DNA of 64,000 nt from Mesorhabditis belari (taxonomy: Eukaryota; Nematoda; Chromadorea; Rhabditida; Rhabditidae): the NCBI GenBank assembly GCA_958450365.1, contig CAUEEP010000902.1:620001-684000 (forward strand), given 5' to 3'. The notes beneath the pieces are model-generated. The model searched no databases. It was not told the DNA's origin and worked only from the letters and a program-made list of their open reading frames with translations. Made by a program: the position numbers and the translations under genes. Shown here one piece after another: positions 54,753 to 64,000 of the stretch (position 1 is its first letter; each line of letters begins with the position of its first letter).

Positions 54753-57700
54753 ATGGCCGATTCGATGATCGACGAAATCTCAAGCGGTGGCTTCGGGAGG
54801 GTTTTTCTGTTAAGAGCCTACAATCCGTGAGTGATTTTTTTTTGATAGATGGCAAGTTTTGTTGAATCGCATAAGCTTATTGGAAAGCAGGTACCTGAAA
54901 GAATTACCTAATTCTTGTCTTTAGCCCGATAATCATGAAAGAAATCCTGGTTGGGTCGGATTGGTTGGAGCCGGAGACAGAAATGAGTATTCTGAAAGAT
55001 TTAGTTCATCAGCATATCGTCAAATACCTTGCTCCACCACTCGATTTCTCGTATACTGGAGAGAACTATCCGATATTTATGGAATACTGTGAAGAGGGAT
55101 CGTTGAAACACGGTTGGCACTTTGTATTTCACTTGAGAAAGCTATTTACTGGATGACAATCCTTTTTGTTTGATGTCATATCTCGCTGTTTAAGAAAGGT
55201 TTCTCGCCAACGTGATTTATTACTTTGATCTATAGACATTTTTCTTTATTATTCCAAATTTCATCAGCTGATTCTTTAGAACTCCTCTTTAGAAATTTTG
55301 AAGATACACTACTGGACAATGAAATATTATATTTGAAAAGCGAGCGTCACTTTCGCGCGTTGAAGCGCTGTTTGAGTTTCCTTTTAAATGTCATTTTATA
55401 GAGAATTAGTTAACCTTTCTACTGACATCAAATGCGTATCATTTGATGAAGTCTGCTAGAAGTTTTAGAAATTTCTTTGATTTTCGATGCCATTTAATTC
55501 TCCCCAACCCAATAGAAGGCCATATACACTACTGGACAATGAAATATCATATTTGAAAAAAGATCGTCACTTTCGCGCGTCTGTAACTCCCTTGTCTTTA
55601 CCGTATTTCTAAATATTAATATTACCATTGTGTAGCCCTTGAAAAGAGCTTTCAGAAAATGTATAGCACTAATAGTTTAAACTCAAAGACAACGGAGTTA
55701 CAGACACGCGAAAGTGACGATCGTTTTTCAAATATCATATTTCATTGTCCAGTACTGTACTTGCCAAGGTTATGCCTTATCTGGGAGCACATTTTTCTTT
55801 TTAGCTAGCCACCTTTACAAGGTGAAACATTTTGAAAGTCTCTGGAAAATATCTCTGGAAAGAATTAAGATATTGTGATATTGATATTGCGAGATATTGC
55901 GAAGGATTAAAGTACAGGCTCCACTAACGAGATTTTACTGTATGCCGGTTAGTCGGTACGGTTTTTGACCGACCAAATACAGCCTCAACATATACCCCAC
56001 AGCTTTCTTTACCCACACTCAAGATTTTAAATTCATTTTCATTTATAAACTCAAAAAACTCGCTCTCATTTGTCGAAACATCAGTAAAACCTCGTTCCTC
56101 TTTTACAAGAGTCTTTTGAACGCAATTTGTTCAGATAACAGATGCGGCCCATGAGGACATTTTTTTGTACAAGAATAGAAGCTGGGATTTTTTGTTAGAT
56201 TGAAATCGAAGCTCACCAAAATGCTTGTAATTACTTCTACCGTAAATACTGTAATTGGACCCCATGGGGTACTATTTTTTCTCTTCCCCTCTAGGGTGGG
56301 GTACTATTAGAGGGGGGTACTATTAGAGGGGGGTACTATTAGAGGGGGGTACTATTAGAGGGGGGTACTATTAGAGGGGGGGTACTATTAGAGGGGTGGG
56401 GTATTATTTTTTCCCTTCCCCTCTAGGGTGGGGCACTATTAGAGGGGGGGTACATTAGAGGGGTGGGGTCCAATTACAGTATTTACGGTAGCTTTAAAAT
56501 ATATCAACATCGGTAGCATTGAATGGCCCAAACACAAACAAAAACAAAAGAAACAAAACGGACGATTTTTTGTCACTCTGCACTTTAGCCATTACCGATC
56601 CAACGCTCAATTACTCGATATCGACGATAGTCAAATGGTCACTTGAAATCTTTTCGGCGCTCGTTTATCTCAAATCGGAACGTGTCGCTCATCAGGATGT
56701 TAAACCTGAAAAGTGATGACAATTTCAAATCAAAGAACATTCATTTCAGCATCTTTCTCACCAAGAACTTCTCCCTAAAACTCGGTGATTTTGGTGCAAT
56801 GCAGAGATTTAAAAGCAAAGATGCAAATGCCGGAAAACTAATTGGAACGCGAATTTACATGGTACCTGAAAAGTTTTCTGGATATTCTTTGAGTGAAGAG
56901 GTTTGATTTAAAAGATATCATTTCAACAGAATTTAAACTTAACACACTCGCGAAAAGGTTTTTCAATTTTTTTTGAATTTTTTATCTTTAACCTTGCCTA
57001 AAAAAAATTCAAACCCAACCAACTGATATATGTTTGGTATCAAATGAAAGAGAAATGCTCAAGAAACATTTAACTAAAAAAAATTGATTTTAAAGGAAAT
57101 TACACGTGTTTTAGCGATGGTAAACACGGTCGTCTCGATTCGAAAATCCATAATTTTTTTGCAAACTTAATATTTTCTCAATCTGTTTTCAATGATCCTT
57201 GAGTATTGTCCTTTCTTTTGACATCAAATATAAGCCTGTAAACTTTTTTAAATTGGAAGAAAGATAAAGAATCCGAAAAAAAAAAATCGAAAAACCTCGG
57301 AATGTGTTAAAAACAAATATTGGGTTGTCCAGTGATGAATGCGCGTTTTTACTATTTTGTAAATTTCTCAAGATATCGAACAGATGCATATGAGTGTTAT
57401 ATATCATTCGAGAGCTGAAGATCTCCTCTACATTTTGGAATAAAAAAGTTTCAACTTTTTGGGAAATTGACTGCACAAAGGGAGAGGTCGTTTTCGAAAA
57501 AATCCATTTCAGCTTAGCTATTCCTGAAGTTTTATGGTGTAAAATAACCGCCCAGAAAAGAAAAGAAAAGTAAAGATGCTCTGAAATTGTCATATTTTTT
57601 AAAAAGTTGTATTGATATATCCATTGGCCAAACATCAAACGGTTAACTCAATTTGAGCGGAGCCAAAACTTGATCCAAAGGCACCCTTTCCATTTTTTGG

Positions 57701-60700
57701 CCACCTCTTCTTCTGTGCAGTCAATTTGCCCAAAAGCTGAACAAATTCAAAAACTTTTTATATCAAAATGTAGAGGAGATCTTCAGCTTTCGAATAATAC
57801 TCATATATATCTTTTTCTTGATTTTGGTATCTTGAGAAATTCACAAAATAGTAAAAAACGCGCATTCATAACTGGACAACCCAATACTTTGTAGCTGAAG
57901 ATTGGAGTTTTCAGGACTTGTACAAAGGTGATGTCTACTCGACTGGTTTAGTTATTTGGGAGCTAATCGAGAGAAGGTTTGATGGTTGTGAATTGAAAAA
58001 GTTTAACCAAAAAATAGGAATCTCAAGGAACCAGTTGAATTCATCAGTTTCTCTCCAACTAGGTGCTCGAATGTTAAAAAAGTTCAACTACTTGTCATCA
58101 GGTAAGAGTTGTTGTTGTTAAGCAAATGATCTATCAACTCTCACTAACAATTTTTGCATCTGAATGTGTAATTCAGTAGAGTGCTAAGTTATCTGAAACT
58201 TTTAGTAGGTTTACGTTGACAAAATTGAAGTTAATAGTTATTATTTTCAAGGAAAATGAAGTTTCGAAACGCATAAATGTCACAGTTTAGCTGTTCCTGT
58301 CCTCGAACAAAAATGATAAATCGATGGGGTATTGAGGAAGCGTTTAGGGAAACTGTTAAGTTGAAGGAGGTATCCCAATCAACTCTTAAAACTTAAACCT
58401 TGATTTTAGATCTTCAACTTCAATGAGCAACCGGAACGACAAAGATTCCAACAATACTTGAAAGAACCCGATGGATTGTGCCTCAGTTCTTTGACAAAGA
58501 ACTTCCTACCCCCTACTATCCATTTCGATTCCGCTGATCAACGATCGACTATCGACGACAACGACTCAGCTGATCTGGCACCGAAGCGAGGGATCACTAC
58601 AGCTTTTCAAATTTTTGTTCAAGAATGGACATCGAAAATTCAACGAAAAACCAATTTCAGCCACTTGAACTTAAGAATGATTTATGAGGATATCGATTTG
58701 TACACGATGACATTCGGTGATTTGCGATCGAAGTACGACGATGTGAATGAAATAAGACGGATCGAGTGTGAGAAGTTCTATTCAGGACTCAAATTGGAAA
58801 CCTTATCGTCGGAAGAGAAACAAGGTATCTTTGAGGAAATAAAAGAGGCTTTCGAGGCTATCAGCAAAGAGTACAGCGACCAGGAAACCTTTTATGAGCA
58901 TACAATCAAAAAGAGCACCGTGGTAGCACGTTTGGACTTGAAAAAGTCCAGGAAAATCGATTTGAAGAGTTTCTTTTCGTTAATTCTTTTCGACTTTCAT
59001 CTACAAGATTTCTGTTTTAATTTTGCTGTTCATTGTCTATGGGAATGTGACTCGTTAAATCTTTCATGGTTTGAACTAAATGACCTCCTTCAAGTAGCCA
59101 TTCACAAAATCGAATCCATCGAAAAACTATTCACTAGACGTCGCCAATTCCCATTGAAATATTTGCGTGACTCGCGTGCTGAATGGTGCATGGCTCCTTC
59201 GGATTACATTGTTTTTAAAAGGGATTTCGGAGACTTTCGCGAATTCGGTGAAATGAATCGTGGACTGAGAGCAACGGAGAAGCACTACACGGTAGACGTG
59301 GATGCAGTTCGAAGAGCATTATACGAAAAGATGAAAGACATTGAGAGATATGCATCAGAAGAGAAGAAGTCAATTCGAAAAGTTTCAAAAGCTATCGATG
59401 AGATCTTTGGATGGCTGAATCGAAATCATGCCAAGCCGATGAACTGTTGTGTGCATTTGGGAATGGGTAGACATGAAGGCAATCATTCAATGGGCCAAGT
59501 TTATGCAATTAATGGTGGGTTTGGAATAGGAATTGGTGCTGGCATTGGAGCTGGCATTGGTGCTGGCATTGGTCCTGGCATTGGTCCTGGCATTGGTGCT
59601 GGCAATAGCCACTTTCATCGAGCCACTGCTTCCGGCTTATCGTGGGGATTGGGACAAGGGTCAATTATGGGCCATAAAGCTACAAAATTTGTCGAACAAC
59701 CTTCGGGAGAGGAGATAATCAAGGAGAGCTTCACTATTGGTGCTCAATTCCCAGGTTATGTTTACTTTTGGAATGTCTTACCAGCTGATCGATTTACTCA
59801 AAATTGTATTTGCTCACCGTCTTGTCAAACTGAACGATTCCCTGACAATGCCCCAAATGAGTCCTCGCAGGTCACATATCATAGCTGCCAAAAAACGGAT
59901 CAACAAGAGTTCCTCGTCACTCATCGTCTCTTTGAGACAGCTTTTCGATTACTTCATCAATGGGAAACAATCGATACGCATCAATATACACACTTGTATT
60001 TGGTTGAAAAGTTATTGAATAAGATCGCAGAGGCTTCAAATGGATCAAATGGATCAAATGGATCAAATGGTTTTCATTTTTTACACGTCATTGAGAGAGA
60101 TTCTCCTTGGCCGGGTCGGGAAACGATGACTTGTCATCGAAAAAGTGTCCGCAATGCGGCCAGATACGGGCTGCTCATCGGACTACAAATGGACACCGAG
60201 AACTCATTTTGCACGAGAAATTTCCATTTAGAGGACATCTCGCAGTTCTGTTTTATTGAAGTCATAGGACTTGTTTATATAACATTGAACGAAATCGGTG
60301 AACTTGTCGAGAAGATGAGCCAGTTTTTGAAGAAACTTTTTAAAAGTGAGTCACTTGTATTCTTTAGAGAATTTTTTTACTTTAAACATACAACATTTTT
60401 TGAATAGATATTCAGGCAAAGTATTGTCTCTATTAGAAGCAGAATAGATATTCAGGCTATTAGAATAGATATTCAGACAATGTATTGCCTCTATTATGAG
60501 CAGAATAGATATTCAGGCTATTAGAATAGATATTCAGGCAAAGTCTTATCTCTATTAGAAGCAGTACTTCTAAAATGTGAACAATTTAGAAATCTATCGT
60601 AGTTTTTCCCTTAGATTTTGCCCGATCAACTTGATTTTAATCTCAACAAAGGCACATCAGACTCCTCATCGAATGAGATCAAAATCAAGTTGAAGGAAAA

Positions 60701-61002
60701 ACTATGATTAATTGTTCACTTTTAGAAAAAATGCGACTTCTATTAGCGGATGACTCTAATAGAGGCAATACGGTAACTAATGGGACATTGGATTTTTGTT
60801 TCAATTTGAGATTTGAGAAATTCAAGTAAGTTTAGCACGGCGTAGAGAAAACGACAAAAGTGATCGCCACGATATCGAACAATATCGCAAAGAAATGAAG
60901 GATTTGATTGAAAAATTTTGGGATAAGCGACAGATTATACGAGTAAAAACCGAATGCAAGGCAAAAATTGTGTTGGCAAATGAGAATTCATTTTTTAATT
61001 AG
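54753..61002 (+). CDS. divergent protein kinase, copy B (possibly impaired)
   Basis: Exons 54753-54826, 54925-55112, 56517-56712, 56750-56900, 57915-58101, 58286-58369, 58410-60345, 60836-61002. Same landmarks as copy A: SSGGFGRVF, PIIMKEI, HQDVKPEN, LGDFGAMQ, DVYSTGLVIWELIERR. In exon 5 one A is missing from an A-run (AACCAAAAAATAGG versus AACCAAAAAAATAGG in A), shifting the last 40 codons of that exon. Either B is broken, or A carries the insertion and the exon really ends earlier. The long exon 7 is fully open, with an expanded GIGAGIGAGIGAGIGPG run and four SNG repeats against six in A. The upstream ORF conserved in A has a TGA here. The large open exon suggests selection until recently. 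Confidence 0.65.
55525..55759. repeat. MITE family 2 in kinase B intron 2
   Basis: Ends TACACTACTGGACAATGAAA and mirror; a stray extra terminus is at 55308-55365, the edge of an earlier insertion. Confidence 0.78.
56238..56490. repeat. MITE family 1 with a tandem array interior
   Basis: Standard ends (TACCGTAAATACTGTAATtG / CAATTACAGTATTTACGGTA), but the usual interior is replaced by about six repeats of GGGGTACTATTAGAGG and a duplicated TTTTTTCcCTTCCCCTCTAG. Inserted in the palindrome that is intact in copy A. Confidence 0.85.
57320..57884. repeat. MITE family 3, full copy, kinase B only
   Basis: Ends TTGGGTTGTCCAGTgATGAA and mirror, 565 bp, flanked by TA. Copy A has AACAAATACTTTGTAG uninterrupted at 11083, the empty site. 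Confidence 0.92.
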
Positions 61003-61084
61003 AAAATTTTAATTGAATAAATATTATGAAAATCTTATGGAACAAATATGCCAATTGAAAAACAAATAACACTTTCCTTTTGTG

Positions 61085-61330
61085 CACAAAAGATGTAACA
61101 TTATCAAAAGGGGGTAAAATGCTCCAGAATTTAATAGCTCGATTAAAAAAGAAACTGTGAGAGCTTTTAGAGGAAACGGAAGGTTGGCGTATGAGAAAAG
61201 GCCCCCTTCTGGAGGCGCCCCGTAGAGAGCCGAATTCAAAGAGACCAGAAATAAAATTTTAATGTTTAATGTAGAAACTTACGATTAGAATATTTTGCAA
61301 GCCTTCTCTTGGATGTAACATTATCACAAG
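61085..61330. mobile_element. copy-B insertion flanked by GATGTAACATTATC repeats
   Basis: About 240 bp absent from copy A. GATGTAACATTATC occurs near both edges as a direct repeat (61091 and 61312). No inverted ends recognised. Could be a non-mobile duplication or an unknown element class. Confidence 0.45.
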
Positions 61331-61740
61331 CTTCTCCAGTTTTTCATCAAGTTCAACCAATTTTTTTGGACATTTACGTCTTTCTGTTTATGAGGGTACA
61401 TTTTTGATGAATAAGATCCTGTTTAAAAAACGTCAAACTTTTGTGATTGCTGGATGACCATTTTTTGAACAAACTTTGTGGTTGACGACTTTTTTTTCTA
61501 GCTCTTTCAAACTTTTCCGAACTTTCAAGTGTAATCAATGCTGCATTTATTGAAGACAGTCGTTCTAAACGTTCTTGAAACTATTGAAGACAGTCTAAAA
61601 GTCGTTCTAAACTTTCTTGAAATTTTGATAAGGATTTGAGCAGTTAGAAATAAAATGGTAAACCAAATGTGGTCCCATCAACTCACCAAAGCACCAAACC
61701 AAACACAACTATTTTCTTGGTCTTACATTAATCAGTTCCG

Positions 61741-62435
61741 CAGATTCGGATGCGCGGTTGTACAGCAAGAATGGATCGCAGATCTACAGAGATCATCCGA
61801 TAATGCTTATGGTTAGTTTTTCTTTCAAAACCAGGCTCTGCGGAAATTGTTTATCGGATACACTGTAAAGGGGAATTTTACGCAAACTCCGAAAATCCGG
61901 AAACCAAGGCGTTGCTTGCACATTTGTGCAAGCATCAGTATTTGTGCTGGCTTTTGCTTTGGCCGTTTTGAGCACCTTGCTCTTCGTCTACCAGTCGCTT
62001 TGCTTTTCGCTGCTTGCACCGTTTGTTTTCCTTGATTGATTAGTCGTTTATTGGATGAATAACAAACAGAAATTCCAATAGTTCCAATAATTTTTTATCA
62101 AACTGTCTAACGTTGCGTTATGAAAATTGAAGCTAGAAAACTCAAAAAAGATAGCTGATTTTTTTTTTCTTTACAATAAGTTATTGAGCAACCTCAAACG
62201 TGGCTTTCAATGGAGAACTCACAACAAACGCAGTTTGTGAAGTTTACTCAAAGAGATCGCACTTTATTTCAACCAAAAAATTTGCAAAAGCACTCTTTTT
62301 ATGAGCATTTTGAAAACAAAGAACAAAAGGTGAGGTGAGGCGATTCGCATGAAACTCAACGCTATCTAGTTAAAAAAAACTTGATCCATAAAGTTTAAAG
62401 TAGTTATTGCAAATGTTTATTGAAATGATAATTTT
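61741..62435. other. no gene identified
   Basis: After the kinase block ends, the sequence is single-copy in this window. Short open frames near 61825-62035 on both strands lack splice support. Confidence 0.4.
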
Positions 62436-62596
62436 CTAAAATTTTGGCTTTCCAACAAATTTCGGTTCTATTTCGCTTCCAAATTGCTTGTTTATAAATA
62501 AATCCGTGGCGGACTTTCCTTCACTCTCGCAAGGTTGCTCGAATACCGTTGCAACTGAAGGAGCTTCCAATTCTTCATCAATATTTTTTTGTCCTC
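62436..62596 (-). CDS. possible terminal exon, unrecognised
   Basis: After a TTTTAG acceptor, reads GQKNIDEELEAPSVATVFEQ, then PCESEGKSATDLFINKQ and KFVGKPKF with stop. A small exon 62696-62655 (DNHDAEAGSRNQHE) with good splice sites lies just upstream but joins in a different frame, so only one of the two frames can be right. Confidence 0.35.
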
Positions 62597-62779
62597 CTAA
62601 AATTGATCCGTGGTGAAAAGGTTAAAAAAAACAAAAAGTTACCTCGTTAGTTACCTCGTGTTGATTACGACTACCAGCCTCAGCGTCGTGGTTATCCTAA
62701 AAAGTTTTATGGATTTTACGGTGGCTAAAACACATCCTATCAAAAAAATGTCAAATATTAGGTACGAAAAGAAAAAATA

Positions 62780-63735
62780 AACCTGAGTTAACAGGTTTTT
62801 TTGAAGTCTTCGATTTTCTGTTGAAAAATTTCCTTTTTAGTTTTGAAATTTTAAAGATTTTTATGCAAGAAAATGCAATTTCAACGATAAAGTTCTTTGA
62901 AATTTCATTGATTTTTTTGAAAACAGAAATCTGTCTTTGAATGGAAAATGTTTCTTATGTAAATTTGGTGCTTTTCAAAGCGTCGAAAGTCTTTTATCGA
63001 ATCTTTGATTGTTTCTTTGAACATGAATTTTCAGTTTCACGATGCCATATGTAACCGTTTGCTCATTTCAAATGCATCCCCGGGGAGCCATTGTGCATGA
63101 AGACAAATTGATGTATCGAGTGACTGTCGAGGATCCAGCTAGAGAGCTTCTTTTCAATCGTGAGCGAACAATTGATGCATCGATGACCGCTTTGGGAGAG
63201 ATTTTCCCGAAAAAGGGAGAGTTGAAACTCGGAGAATTCGAGTGGGGTTTTTATTGGGATTTTTTTCGTCTTTCTTTACCTATCAGATCGCTTTTTTCAG
63301 TTTCTCTATAAGCGAATTTTATCAATAAACTGATTACTATTTAAGAAACCAAAGAAAATCTTATTGATCACTTTACATTTAACTCTAGCGTTGAGAGCTT
63401 GTCCTTCAAATTAATAAAATTTCCTTTATTCTGGTCACTTTTAAGATCAAGACTTCTATTGACTCAGTAATATATTGACTGTACTTCTATTAGAAGTATT
63501 AGTGAGTCAATATCTAATAATTCGAGCTTCACAACAAGCTTTTATTAAGTGTTATTTGAAAATTATCATTGGCTAAGTTCAAGTTCAATCTTGGTTTTAT
63601 TTCCTACCAAATTTAGACACTGGGAAAGCGATAAAGTCTCTCCAATCGAATTTCTGAATCGAGCCGAAAAGAAAGGTTTTCGAGTCGTTTCGATGAGCAC
63701 AACGTCACAGGGAATGGTCACAAAATCCAGCGAAA
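62780..63735 (+). repeat. third copy of the GFRP block (inner palindrome arm)
   Basis: From TAAACCTGAGTTAACAGGTT to GGAATGGTCACAAAA it matches 31290-32240. It begins exactly at the palindrome spacer boundary and ends inside GFRP exon 2. Confidence 0.85.
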
Positions 63736-63812
63736 AATCACAAAATCCAGCACAAAATCGAGAATCCAGCGAAACGGTGTTGATTTTCAAATTTTTACAT
63801 CGCTTCAAATAA
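63042..63812 (+). CDS. GFRP-like gene, third copy, altered C-terminus
   Basis: Exon 63042-63241 is open (MPYVTVCSFQMHPRGAIV) and exon 63617-63812 continues in phase through FRVVSMSTTSQGMVTK. After that the homologous ending is lost: SSEKSQNPAQNRESSETVLI follows, partly from a CACAAAATCCAGCG tandem repeat, with a stop at 63812. 131 aa. If the C-terminal strand matters for the pentameric GFRP fold (family knowledge), function may be impaired. Confidence 0.5.
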
Positions 63813-63847
63813 CAGATTACAGATTACGTGTAAATAAAAACATAAAA

Positions 63848-64000
63848 ACATGGACATTAGAATCGTTTCCAGACTTGAATACTTTGATGAAATTGCGCTG
63901 CAATGAAAATGGCTTGTGGTCGGTCGATTTTTGGCAATCAGACTATGATCGTACGCTGGTTTGCTCTACTTTTAATGATTGGATTAGCTTCCTCAAACTT
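63848..64000 (+). CDS. possible coding exon running off the window
   Basis: 51 codons open to the end: TWTLESFPDLNTLMKLRCNE, NGLWSVDFWQSDYDRTLVCS. The CxxNGxW...C pattern resembles small extracellular Cys domains, but no start or acceptor is clear. Confidence 0.3.

Larger units (their letters stand above)
54005..61740 (+). repeat. segmental duplication, kinase block copy B
   Basis: Direct copy of 7185-15142, 46.8 kb downstream in the same orientation. Lacks the elements at 10247, 10826 and 14290; has its own at 56238, 57320 and 61085. Confidence 0.88.

Overview
This is eukaryotic, AT-rich DNA of the kind seen in free-living rhabditid nematodes. The evidence is many small introns with TTTCAG-type 3' splice sites, nematode-type chemoreceptor genes, C-type lectin and CUB-like secreted proteins, and a dense load of TA-flanked MITEs and mariner/piggyBac relics. 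No bacterial-type operons, rRNA genes or CRISPR arrays are present. The exact genus cannot be fixed by eye.

Layout. 1-3.4 kb: a chemoreceptor gene (copy 1, minus strand, cut by the window start) with a mariner in intron 1 and a MITE in intron 2. 3.8-7.4 kb: MITEs, a small secreted ORF, a piggyBac deletion derivative and a 3' fragment of a fumarase gene. 7.2-15.1 kb: a divergent protein kinase gene with a long C-terminal region (copy A). 16.0-20.3 kb: a C-type lectin gene on the minus strand whose introns are full of foldback elements. 20.3-23.8 kb: repeats only. 23.8-40.7 kb: a large palindrome, centred near 31.18 kb. Each arm carries a GFRP-like gene, a 30-bp minisatellite, a complete Sra-superfamily chemoreceptor gene and the 3' end of a second (Str/Srh-type) chemoreceptor. 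41-52 kb: two minus-strand secreted protein genes with CUB-like features. 52.2-53.3 kb: a damaged mariner. 54.0-61.7 kb: the direct duplicate of the kinase block (copy B). 62.8-63.8 kb: a third GFRP-like copy. 63.85 kb to the end: a possible further coding exon.

Exon-intron models were built by hand from splice sites, reading-frame phase and comparison between copies. Where every junction keeps phase (chemoreceptor 331 aa, secreted protein 203 aa, GFRP-like 110 aa, most of the CUB gene) confidence is good. The kinase model has one phase conflict, between exons 5 and 6.

The most interesting feature is the duplication architecture. The three chemoreceptor copies, three GFRP-like copies and two kinase blocks act as mutual empty-site controls. 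They show directly that at least eight transposable elements inserted after or around duplication, and they give exact target-site duplications. Arm identity in the palindrome is patchy, which suggests gene conversion. Genes here look like independent loci of chemosensory, innate-immune/secreted and signalling type; no pathway linking them can be read from the sequence.
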